A stretch of DNA of 64,000 nucleotides from Candolleomyces eurysporus (Eukaryota; Basidiomycota; Agaricomycetes; Agaricales; Psathyrellaceae), in contig JANBPK010001192.1 in the NCBI GenBank assembly GCA_027579435.1, positions 1 through 64,000 of the forward strand, written 5' to 3'. The translations under genes and the position numbers were made by a program. The notes beneath the pieces are model-generated. The model saw only the letters and a list, made by a program, of their open reading frames with translations. It made no database searches and had not been told where the DNA came from. This document shows, piece after piece, positions 47,267 through 57,664 of this stretch. The first letter of the stretch is position 1. Every line of letters begins with the position of its first letter.

Positions 47267-49251
47267 ATGTCTCCCCCTTGCAGGGAATGTGGGGGCCCTA
47301 CAGTCTGGGACGATGCGGCGGCTTCAGAGATCTGCACATCATGTGGTTCTCTTGCAGACGTTGCCCAGGTCGTCCTCACATCCCAGGACTACCTTACTGA
47401 GCTGGGGCTGCACCACGAGCTGCACGTCCCTGCCCCAAATATTTTGAAATCGCGCTCCAACTACACCTTCGCTGGTCAGGGACAGGCAGTCAGGGACCAG
47501 AAGAACGCGGTATGTCCCCAGCATTTTTTTTTTCTGAGGAACAATAAACTGACTCCCGCCCTGTCATATAGCTCACAATGGCGAATTTCATCAAATCTCT
47601 CGCGGTGTCAATGAACGCCCCCGGTCTAACGCCACGCGCAACAACACTTTTCAGTCAAGCGAAGGCAGTTAATTTCTTCAGATGGGGCTCGAGAGCCAGA
47701 ACAGTCGCTGGCGCATGCCTATCTCTTGCGCTTCGGGAGTCTAATCGCCCTGATTCTATCCCCGACATCGCCACCCTATTGAAATGCTCGCCCCATCTAC
47801 TTTCCCGTACTTTCATTTCGTTAACTTCAGTCTTGAAGATAACGACAGTCCCTGTTGATCCTTCCGTCTACATTGGGACCCTTCAGGCTTACCTGACGAC
47901 TATCTTGCAAGAGAATCCCATGGAGTGCAATCTCCCGGCACCGCTGCTGAATTTCTTACGACAAGTTTCCATTCGTCCTGTGGCGAATACTGCGCTCTCT
48001 CTCGGCCGAATCCTATCTCGAAGCTGCCCGCAGACCGGTAGCAGTAAACCCTCAGCGGCGTCAACAGCTTGTGCCATTTTTATGTTGTCCTTCGAAGCGG
48101 AAAGCCGTAACGTCCTATCTTCTCTTGCGGAATTGGCAGGCTGTTTAGCCGGCCGATGTCACATTGGAAAGGGCGTTGTGATGACCCAGTACAAGATCAT
48201 TCAGGATCAAGCCGCTATTTTAATCGAAAAGGTACCTTGGTTGGACAAGTACGAACAGAAGAAGGGACGTGCCAAAGTATCCAAACGATTGGTCGTTGCC
48301 CGGGGTTTGAAAGATGTGATTCGCTTCAACGAAGAAATCCTCCAGAACATCCTACTGCCTGACATCCATCTTGAACTCACCGGTGACGAGATTACCGAGG
48401 ACCTCGAACTCGACTTCGACAAAGGTCCAGAGCCAGAGCAAGATAGCTATCCAAGCTCCGAACCGAACGCTGCTCGTTGTGGTAACGACGAGCGCCCAAT
48501 GAAGCGACGAAAGCTCCATCATTCATTGGATGATGCAAGTCAGTTTCTTCTAAACCCTTTCAACGCGTCCCAATTACCCCGCTCAGGGCAACGTAAACCA
48601 GCCTTATCCCATTTTGCCCTTACCTCCTATGTGTTGTCCACCTCTTCCCTGGGATCCGTCGGTCGAAAACCTCCGACGCGCCTTCAGCTACTTGCTACTG
48701 CCCGTGGAGGTTCGGGGGAAGACGTGATCCATGACGACGAGCTCTTCGCCGAAGGAGAGCTGGAGGGCTTGCTACGAAATGACGAAGAAATCAAGATGAT
48801 GAAACACCTTATCTCTTGGGATGACGAAGACGAGAGATCCCCTTCGCGTTCTGACGCGCCTATGACGACGAAGAAGGCGAAAACCAAGCGACAAGAAACT
48901 GGGCCGAAGAAGACTTCGAGAATCAATATGGAGGCATTCGCAAGTTTAATGCGAGAATCGGAAGATGAACCCATAGGTGAAGAGAAGGAAGACGAAGGAG
49001 AAGATCACAGTTACTCTCTCCTAGGACTCGATGGCATGCTGACTGAAGACGGGCCCATCGAGTATGAATCCGACGAAGAGGATACTCAGGAAGTTGATTA
49101 CACTGCAACTCCGAAGACGCCATTCAACTCACGAACAACGAGCGTAGGCGCAGAAGACAACGATGGGGAAACGATCCTCGATGCATGGAGACCCCCCAGT
49201 CCCTCGGGAGGCGTCTCCCTTGACAATAGATACGAAGAAGAGTATGATTAA
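47267..49251 (+). CDS. TFIIB/Brf1-like transcription factor
   Basis: Two exons (47267-47509, 47572-49251), 640 aa. The N-terminal zinc ribbon is CRECGG followed by CTSCGS. Cyclin-like repeats follow (RTVAGACLSLALRESNRPDSIPDIATLL; SAASTACAIFMLSFEAESR). The C-terminal half is acidic and charged (about 48400-49240). This layout fits the TFIIIB subunit Brf1 or a related TFIIB paralogue acting with TBP in Pol III transcription. The linker that normally follows the ribbon in Brf1 is not recognisable and the cyclin folds are divergent, so I give no gene symbol. Confidence 0.72.
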
Positions 49252-49950
49252 CCGTCCCGTCTACTTTTTACTCACTCACCTTTCGTCCCCCCCTTCTTTC
49301 TTCCCATTATCTGCAGCCCGGGATAGAGTTCGAGCTCGGAGCGGATACTACCGTACACTCGAGGTCGGTTATGAATACCACCTCTGAGACCGGTCGGACA
49401 CACCTGCGTGAGTATCTTTCAGATTACTTTACCAAGAAGCCCTTCGATATTGAACTTCTCTCTTTCTTTCGGCGGTTATATGATATCGATATCTATACTT
49501 TTGGTACTCGTGAATAATGGAAACCACGGGGTGAACGATCTCAGAGGAGCGGTTCTCGTATCGGCAGTGACCCTCAAGGTCATCACTCTATCGCTAAAGA
49601 ATCAGTCTTATCCAATCCGATATCCACGTCGGACCCTAGCTAGCCGAGGTGCACGTTTAGGTAAGTGGTACTCGTACTTATCTCCTCCCCAAACCATGGG
49701 TTGAAGAGTCCAGTTGGAGTTGGGAGTTCGAAGATCCTAGATATCCACTGGGAACGGGCCCCGACTGGCAGTGGTGCATGCCTTGACCAGGGTAGATGCC
49801 TAACTTTACGATGCACTATTCCCATTATTCCTCCGATAGGGTATTTACATGCGTAGCATAAGAAACCGCGTTACACGGGTACTGAAAAAGAGTGGGAGAA
49901 ATTCTTATGCATGCTGGTTGAAGTTGACTTGACATGTTCTGAATCAACCA
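49252..49950. other. convergent intergenic region
   Basis: Between the ends of the TFIIB-like gene and CAP. Nothing recognised beyond expected 3' untranslated sequence. Confidence 0.45.
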
Positions 49951-51899
49951 TCACCCTGTGTGCTCGACAACAGTCGTCACTAGCTTTCCATTCTGCAGGA
50001 CCGTCTTCAACATCTCGGGGACAGGTTGTTCCTGGAACACACCCTCTTCATCACCGTCAGGTATGCTGATATTAATGGCGCTGCACTTGGCTGTAGTGAT
50101 CTCTGCGTTGAGGCTGTCTTTGGAGAGGAAGACTTGGCCAGAATCGGTAGAGTCGATCTGGACCATGGGTGCGGTACCTAACACTTGCACGGTGAATGAA
50201 GGGGAAGAGGTGACAGAGACGGAGGAGACGACAGAGTCGACGAGGACGGAAGTCTTGGTGCTGTTATCTGTTCACATTAATATGTATGTAAGCTTTTTGA
50301 GGATGTACTTGAGATAGACGATCTTCAGGTACTTACAGATGGTGACAGCGTTGATCTTGCCCTTAATGATAATCACACTGCCCTTGCACCCAAAGATGTT
50401 CACGGATTGGTTGATCTCGACGTTCTCAACTGTCAACGATTCGTTCTCTTGGTGTTCCTATCGGAGTCCTTCCGTCAAAAAAAAGAGAAAAACTGGTGCG
50501 TTCGGAGAAATCACATACAATGAGCCACTTGTTCCCTTCCAAAGCGAATTTGGGCGGCTTCTTTCCAGCAAGGGCAGAAGGTTTAGTTGGCTTGATAGGT
50601 TTCTTGCCAGCGGGGGACGTAGAAGTCGACGCAGGAACCGTGCTGCCCGCCCGCAAAGACGGGTTCTTGTGGGTCATCTCGCTCTTGTCGACCTTGCGAA
50701 GGCCCTTGGTGATGTCTGCACCTTTGTTGATTTCGGCGAAGACGGCGGCGGCTCCACCACCAGACGCAGGAGCTGCGGCGGCCTTGGGTGGAGGGGGAGG
50801 AGGAGGTGGAGGGGCACCAGGGGCGCCTCCCGCAGCTGAAGAATTAAACTGATCATATGGAATGCCCTGCGTTGTAACATTAGAACGTTAGTGATTCACA
50901 GGATAACGAGGATGGCAGTACCTTGGCGTTCCAGACCAACCCGGTTGTGTAGTGCTCCTTTGCGTACTTCTGCAGCTCAGTGAGGATTCCGCTGTAGGAC
51001 CTAACCCACTCGACGTGCTTAGGGCCCCTGCAAAGCAATAGAGGCTTAGACGATAACTGTAGCAAACGAAAGAAAGCTGCGTACTTTTCTTTGTATTCCT
51101 TGATCACTTTGTTCGCATAGTAGTCGGCCGACTCCTTTATGCCCTCAACGTATGGGCCAGGCTTGGCCTACAATGAACTCAGTCAGTCGCGGAGAACGGA
51201 AGTGAGCACAATGATAGAAACCGACAGTGACAACCCATCCAACAGCGGGTGCGCCTTCCGCGATGAGGGTCAAATGGCTAAACCAAGCATTATCCCTCCT
51301 ATGAGATTCCTTGGCTCTGGAAACAGCCTGGATCGAGGCCTCCAGTCCACCCAACAATGCCTCAAGTGCCTTCTGGTCTGGTTTCTGACAAGTAGCCGCT
51401 GCAAGCAAGAAGGATCGCAGCACAGTGTATTCCTTCTCGATGAGCCCGGCCTACATGACGCGTTTGATGAGTGCTACATGTCAGGAGGCTGCGGAAACCG
51501 GGGTGCGGTATGAACTCACGAGCTCAGTAACGCTTGCAGATCCGAGTTCATTGCTGACTTTGACGAAAGGCTTGATCTTGCCTTCGATGATTTGTTCGTC
51601 AAAGGCAGTGACGGTCGCTGGAGTTTCCTGGGTTGGGGCAGCTGATGCGGGTGGAGGTGGAGGCGGAGGCGGGGGAGGTGGTGGACCTGAGGACTGTCCA
51701 GGTGGTTGCTTTGGTCCTGGCACCGCTCCCTGAGGAGCCAGGGAACCTTGAGTAGAAACGATATCTTCGATTCTCGATGTCGCAGCCTCGAGGCTATTAT
51801 TTCCTGATCAGACTCATGATTCTGTCCGAGTAGCACTCGATATCCCTACCGCTTAATGATAGTGGCCAGTGAGTGAAGGCCTTGGGCGGGATTAGCCAT
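49951..51899 (-). CDS. CAP: adenylyl cyclase-associated protein (CAP/Srv2)
   Basis: Actin-monomer recycling factor that also links Ras to adenylyl cyclase in fungi. The N-terminus (MANPAQGLHSLATIIKR, LEAATSRIEDIV) is the oligomerising, cyclase-binding coiled coil. A first poly-proline run follows at about 51640-51680, then the helical folded domain (LEASIQAVSRAKES, GPYVEGIKESADYYANKVIKEYK, HVEWVRSYSGILTELQKY). A second proline run lies at about 50780-50820, then a WH2-like stretch (LRKVDKSEMTHKNP), then the beta-helical CARP domain (NIFGCKGSVIIIKGKINAV, TAKCSAINISIPD) that binds ADP-actin. About eight or nine exons with introns of 50-70 nt. The start at 51899 is supported by a 56-nt intron after IIKR. 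Confidence 0.92.
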
Positions 51900-52087
51900 G
51901 GTTTAGCTTATGCTGGCTGGAGAGAGAGAGAGAGCTTAACAGCTTGTTTCCAGGCAAACGCGAATGTTATGTCTCCATCACTGCACAGTTCTCCAGTCGG
52001 CAGGTGCCGTCACCACGCGTTTCTGGACATGGACTTGGCCAAAAAGATAAACATAACGTATAGAGCCTACTGTAAACGATTATTAAA
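51900..52087. other. intergenic: CAP promoter and 3' end of release-factor-like gene
   Basis: 188 bp, with nothing recognised apart from a short GA repeat near 51922-51935. Confidence 0.45.
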
Positions 52088-52813
52088 ACTAGTCACTATC
52101 TTCACCATCTTCCATAGTTTTCAACTGAGCCTTTTTCTTTGCCTTCTTGCGCCGCCTCCGTTCTCGCTCTCGCTGTTTCGCTGCCTTCATCTCTTCTTTG
52201 GACATGCCAGGATTCTTTAGTTTGTCGAGCTAGGAACACATTCATGACTCGGAAAGCGGAATGCAAAGACGAGAACAAACTTTTTCAAGCATCAACTTCC
52301 GGGCACGCGCTCTGTTCAACGAGAGAGAACGGGTCTCCTGGCACGATACTCGGAGACCAGTTGGCTTATGGAGAAGCTGGACGTTGTTTTCGGTTTTATT
52401 GATAGATTGTCCACCCTACTACAGGTGTCACCGTTGTTTACATCCGAAACTACAGCAGAGCATACCGGTCCACTCCCTAAGCATCGATCAGTAACGACGT
52501 CTGTGACCGTCAGAGAGAAGATACCCACCACGAACAAATGACTCCTCCAAGTCCTCCTCTCTCAGCTCTGGTAACTTTCTCTCTTTGTGAGCACGTTTCA
52601 GGGCCGAGTAGTTGAGTGGACGTGGAGGCTGTGTGGTATCGCTATGAGGCGGAACAGCACCTAATTTCTCGCTTCAATCAGAGTTCAGAGACTGGCAACG
52701 ACAGTACCTGTGACCTCACCGTTTGCGTGCACTCCGGCTTGAGGTGTCCACTGGCGGGGAGTTCTTGATGGTGTCGTTGTCACCAAGTTCTGTTTCCTTG
52801 CGGATGTTTACTC
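52088..52813 (-). CDS. mitochondrial class-I release-factor-like protein (GGQ), start unclear
   Basis: Relative of yeast Rso55 and human MTRFR, which rescue stalled mitochondrial ribosomes by peptidyl-tRNA hydrolysis. Exons: 52529-52660, 52466-52476 (11 nt), 52281-52415, 52088-52229. They read LPELREEDLEESFVR, GSGP, then GGQSINKTENNVQLLHKPTG, CQETRSLSLNRARARK and a basic tail (RERERRRRKKAKKK). The catalytic GGQ lies just after the micro-exon. Upstream the frame continues through 52720-52813, an exon that also encodes the end of MZM1 in another frame. No ATG is found in the release-factor frame before TAA at 52808-52810. The start is therefore unresolved: a separate 5' exon, a non-ATG start and read-through are all possible. 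Confidence 0.75.
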
Positions 52814-53232
52814 CTGCAGCACCGTTGTGGGTTATGAGAACCGCAAGCTCAGAGGAATAGACTTACTATACAGGTCCTTCCCATCGGACTCCCCAACCTT
52901 GACTCCTTGTACGATGTTCTTCCGGAGAACGACACCAATTTCACGAAAGAGTTTGGTGTACTGTTCATAGCTTTCAGGAACCTTGGCTTCCTGCGCTGCA
53001 TTCACTGCATCGAGACGCATTTTCTGTCGGAATGCTACCCAGTGTCAGAGCCTTGCCAGAATACCTTGTGACGTATATACCTTGTAGCACGGCATCATCG
53101 CCTTTTACAGGGTGTGAGCTCAAATTTCTAATAATTTGGGGACCACATACCTCTAAATGTCACCGAGGACGCCCTCCAGACATCCCGATAGGCAGAGCGG
53201 GCAGCAGCCTTGAGCGCTGGTGTGATGGACAT
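52642..53232 (-). CDS. MZM1: MZM1 (LYRM7-like), complex III Rieske assembly factor
   Basis: LYR-family matrix chaperone that stabilises the Rieske protein before insertion into complex III. Exons: 53151-53232, 53081-53101, 52867-53034, 52720-52813, and 52642-52660 with the stop. They give 127 aa in frame. SAYRDVWRASSVTFRGDD is the LYR-type helix, NIVQGVKV and RVNIRKETELGDNDTI match the yeast protein, and the end is SARKRCCSAS. If the last intron is retained the protein stops four residues earlier at TGA. The last two exons are shared, in a different frame, with the release-factor-like gene. Confidence 0.85.
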
Positions 53233-53687
53233 GATTGAGTAGTAGACCTCGGAAATTTACCGTTCCTGGTAGGCTACCCGTACTCGGGCGCCGGATCAAT
53301 TATGCTACCTCACGTGGGCTGTAAGTTTGGACGCGTCGACGCGTTTGATGGGAAGACTATAAACATACCCTACTTGCGGCCCATTCCCTGCAGGGCTAAT
53401 TTCGGATTTTATTAAAATAACAACATAGAATGACTCTTTGGACTTTACGCTATTGAATGCATGTAGAATTGTCGCAAAATATGCCCCGACGACCGAAATA
53501 AATGGCTCTCAAAATGCTTGTTGATTGGGTTAAGTTTTGATGTCACGTGGGAATACGCGCCCGCGTTTGTATAAATAGCGGAGCGGACTCTACGTTATCA
53601 TCCCCCTTTTCGCCCACTTCAGCGTCCTCTTTAACCGCCGCTAACCTCGGTTTCCCTCCCCTCCCCCCGCTTTTTCCAACAACAATA
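53233..53687. promoter_or_regulatory. divergent promoter, histone H1 and MZM1
   Basis: TATAAATAG at 53570-53578, about 110 bp before the H1 ATG, is a good TATA box. CACGTG boxes lie at 53311-53316 and 53544-53549. A long pyrimidine stretch precedes the H1 ATG. Confidence 0.6.
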
Positions 53688-54913
53688 ATGCCTCGTGCCG
53701 CTGCTGCCTCTAAGGCCTCTACCACTAGGACCAAGGCGACTGCGAGGTCTGCCGCCGCAAAGCCAGCGAAGAAGGCCGCTGCGCCTAAGGCCTCTAAGGC
53801 TGCTGCCCCCGCTCGCCCCCCTTGGGCCGAGATGATTAAGGTAATTATGACTGTCCAGTGTCTTCGTTACCGAGTCTGCACAGGCGCTGGCATACTCGCC
53901 GGGTCGTTCTCATTGCCCTTTGCCCATCATGCTCTCTGTCTGCATCACCTTCTCGCTTGCTCACGCGCACCGTTTTATTCTAGGAATGTATCGTTGAGCA
54001 CCGCGAGGAGGCCCGCATTGGTGTTTCCCGACCACAGATTAAAAAGTAAGCTTCTACGACGCTTGCCGTCGTCATCATCGATGTTTATCGTTGCTCTACT
54101 AGGTATGTTGAGGAGAAGTACAAGATTGTCTTCGGCACGGCCCAGAACACCCAGTTGTCTCGTGCACTTGCCACCGGTGCTGACAAGGGGACCTTCGTTC
54201 TGCCCAAAGGTTAGTCTCTTGCTCTTACCTTTCTTGTCATCGTTCTCATCGTTCTTCAAGGTCCATCGGGCCGTGTCAAGTTGGCACCCAAAGCTAAGCC
54301 CGCCGCCAGCGAGGCTACTAAGGAGGTAATAACCTTTATCTATTGATCCATCGTGCGCCGAACTTATGACGTGTTGTTAGAACAAACCCGCCAGCAAGGC
54401 TAAGACTGCTGCTGCTGCCAAACCCAAGTCCAAGGCCACCGCTGCCAAGGCTTCGGGGAGCAAGGCCAAACCCGCCTCCGAGAAGAAGACTGAGAAGAAA
54501 CCTGCCGCAACCAAGGCAAAGGCTTCAACTGCCGCAAAACCTGCATCAGGGCGGAAGACCACCGCTGGTAAGGCCAAGGCCACCACTACCACCAAGAAGA
54601 CCACCGCTCCATCAAAGCGGGGCGCAGCAAAGAAGGTGAGCAGAGATTGCAACTATTCACCTCCCGTCAGCTCATCTCCGTCGTTTAGGCTGTCACAGGG
54701 ACTACTGCGACTACCAAGGCCAAGGCTGCCGCGAAGAAGGCCGCTCCTGCAAAGAAGGCTGCACCCGCGAAGAAGGCCGCACCTGCGAAGAAGGCTGCTG
54801 CGAAGCCTGCCGCCAAATCAACGACCAAGAGAACGGTATGTGTTGTCCTTCTTTCTCACAAAGTTCATACCAGAACTCATCACTTCTCGTAGGCCGCCAA
54901 AAAATCATCATAA
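53688..54913 (+). CDS. linker histone H1
   Basis: Seven exons: 53688-53840, 53984-54045, 54103-54209, 54261-54325, 54381-54635, 54689-54835, 54893-54913. They give 269 aa in frame. The lysine/alanine-rich N-terminal tail is followed by the winged-helix globular domain (RPPWAEMIKECIVEHREEARIGVSRPQIKKYVEEKY and QLSRALATGADKGTFVLPKG). The long Lys/Ala/Pro tail has repeated PAKKAA units. It binds linker DNA at the nucleosome exit. The gene is intron-rich, unlike animal H1. Confidence 0.95.
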
Positions 54914-55278
54914 ATTCTTCTCTTGTTAAATGCACTCTTTTTCTGAGTTGTATTCTTTTTGCATCTCAACGCCTGGCATTTTCGGTCTTATATTTCTTTG
55001 TATTCCTAATTTATTACCCTGTACCATGTACTGCATCGCCTACGCTATCTGTTGGTTCTACTTGTGGCTCCCTACCATGCACTAAGTGCAATCTGGTGAA
55101 TAAGAATTATGAATGTCTCTGGAACTACTCTCATCAGATCTGCATGGCGCTGAATTCTCCGTTCGGCCAAGTCTAAACGGAACCCCAGTGTAGGGTTACG
55201 ACTTGATCATAATTCCGCATATAATGTACGTTATGTTCTTCTAACACTGCCCTCACCACTTCTCTCTGGAGATGCACA
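54914..55278. other. intergenic
   Basis: H1 3' untranslated region and promoter of the membrane protein. No coding sequence seen. Confidence 0.45.
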
Positions 55279-56863
55279 ATGCATCCTCTCATTGCCAGAC
55301 AAACTCCAGGCGACCCAGCACCTTCTGAGCCCCCCAGCGAGCCTGGTCCAGGACCAACAGAAGAACCATCTGGCAGCGCAGCAGCACCTTCATCGAGCGA
55401 GCCGCAACCCCCTGCGTCGGAAAGTACTCCACCCCCGTCGGAACCAAGCTCAGAACCACCCCCGCCACCCCCGTCTTCAAGTGAAGAACCGCCAGCTCCA
55501 CCCTCGAGCACACCAGAGGAAACGTCTACCACACCTACCTTTACGCCTCCCAGCGAAACCCCTACTCCATTCCCAACGCCAACCACACAACAGCTGGAAA
55601 CCCTTACAACGCCCACTTCTCCTTCCTTGACCGAGTCCACCGAAACTGCTGCTTCTCTGACGACTGTAACTACTACGGTTAATGGTCTCCCCACCACTTA
55701 TGTTACACCCATTCCAACTTCTTCGCGTCTTGGAGCAAATGGAGGGGGCGACTCACGAACAGGGCTTATCGCCGGCCTGACAGCCGGCCTCATCGCTCTC
55801 CTGGTGGTCATCTTAAGCGCCGTCTTCTTATACCGTCGGCACCGTCTCCGGCGGCAAATGGAGGTGCAGACGGCTGAGAAGAAGCGGAAGGAAGGCAGGA
55901 GTTTGCTCGACGGAGAAGGCTTCGAGGACGACGATCACGATATCAGCGAACGTGGGTCTGGGAGGGGCTTCGTAGTAATGCGTTCATACAATAACGTTAG
56001 CCAGCAACCAAGGTCGAGCCCACTGGGCAGCCCCACTCCGTATGGCTCACACCAGACGCAGCGCTCTGCCTCGCCGACCTTGTCGATGCTGCGTTCACGG
56101 GCATCCGAGTCCGGGTCTATCTTCAGGGAAGATGTCTGGCCGCCCCCGGCTGAGGGACTCGTTGATCCCATTACGAAGGAGAGCAGCCAGGTCGACCTCA
56201 GCCGTGTCATCGACGAGGTGATGGGGCCGTTGTCCGCTCAACCTCACTCTAGGCAAGGGACACATACCAGCGTCGACAGCATGAGCCCCCTCATCCCGAA
56301 TTACGATCATGACACGGTGCACTCTCGTGGTCCGTCCGTCGACTCACAGTACATGGATCCATTCCAATCAACTCCCCTTCCTTCTTCGTCCTTTGCTAGG
56401 CCGCAATCGACTTCTTATCCTTCGTTAGCGGGGGCAGCTGTACTCGCCTCTCTCTCCTCCTCTACCCCAGCTGGCGCGGCGTCGACCTCTACAAGCCATC
56501 CTCAAATAAATCCGCTGGTACCTCCCCCGCCAGCGACAATGTCAACAGCCTCGACTTCACTCCATCGACGGTCTCCGTCACCCATTCAATTTGTAGCATC
56601 TCCCACATCCACAACACTATTATCAGGATCTAATTCTCCCGCTCCCCCCNAGTGCGGTAGCTGTGCTGCCGGCATCGTCCTCATCTTCTCAACAAAGATC
56701 GTCACCACCGATATCTATCAGTCCTATCTCAACGAAAAACCCCAACAGGAGCAGTGTGCCCAAGAAGTCGAGTCCTCTGGCACGGAGGCTAAGCCAGGAT
56801 GCATTGACATGGCTTTCGAGAGGCGTACCTCCTGGTACAGGGTCCCAGTCGAAGAACTCGTGA
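55279..56863 (+). CDS. single-pass membrane protein with Ser/Pro-rich ectodomain
   Basis: Single exon, 527 aa after dropping the N at 56650, which otherwise shifts the frame. About 160 residues rich in Pro, Ser, Thr and Glu precede TTTVNGLPTTYVTPIP and one hydrophobic segment (LIAGLTAGLIALLVVILSAVFL, about residues 163-185). Arg-rich YRRHRLRRQ then acts as the stop-transfer. The cytoplasmic part is Ser-rich and disordered. The layout resembles fungal cell-wall stress sensors of the Mid2/Wsc kind (inference). No N-terminal signal peptide is visible at this ATG, so an upstream exon may be missing. Confidence 0.72.
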
Positions 56864-57664
56864 ACCCGCTCCCTTCCCGACATTCATTCCAATGTCTCGG
56901 TGCAACGAGATATGTTGATATCTTATCGCCGACGGTAATGCTTGTTGGGACAAAGGAGATGCTAGAAACTGAAAATGGTGGTTTGCGGCCCTGTTTCGCT
57001 GGGAACCAGGGGCGGCATCTGCCAATTTACGAGCATTCATTTCAGGAGGATGACATCTTTATTGATTTATGGACTGCATATAAATACACGCTTGCAGTGA
57101 TGTCTAGCGCTCGGACGTTGGATATCTGTTTTGGACTCTCTTTTTCGCAAACTCATTTTTTNATCCCGTTTCGTTTCATTTCAGTGTGGCTTCCCTGCCC
57201 ATGGACATTGGTAGCGGCCGTCATCATTCACCCTTCGATCTTTGATACCTACCTCCTTATCACGATTTTGCGGACTCGTTTCTTAGCACCCCTAATGCAT
57301 AAATCCCTACCTACCTCTCTGATTTTTTACGAATATTACTACGTATATTTTATGTACATACTATCAGTAACGACAAAGTTCAACATTCGGACGGACATAC
57401 CTAGTTCTTATCATTGTATACAGATGTTCTGTTATTTCTATACGACGAGATACGACATGCTACTACCCATTTACTCGAAGAAAACTCTGGCATTGTCGTC
57501 TGGTATCGAGATTGCCTCCGTCTTGCGCACTCCGATGAGGCGGTTCTGACCTCATCAACCCAAGGTTGGCGCTCAGCGGACCGGGCAATCCCGACCCCTG
57601 AGCCTAACCGTCCTCAGGCTTGACGCACCGCACTACACACCACGCGACCCCCCNAGCGCTAGTT
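56864..57664. other. intergenic with two Ns
   Basis: 3' untranslated region of the membrane protein and 5' leader of the EI24-like gene. Ns at 57162 and 57654 follow T6 and C6 runs. No coding sequence recognised. Confidence 0.45.

Noticed and set aside
52139..52537. ORFs on the plus strand over the release-factor exons
   Set aside because: Antisense to exons that form a clear GGQ domain on the minus strand.
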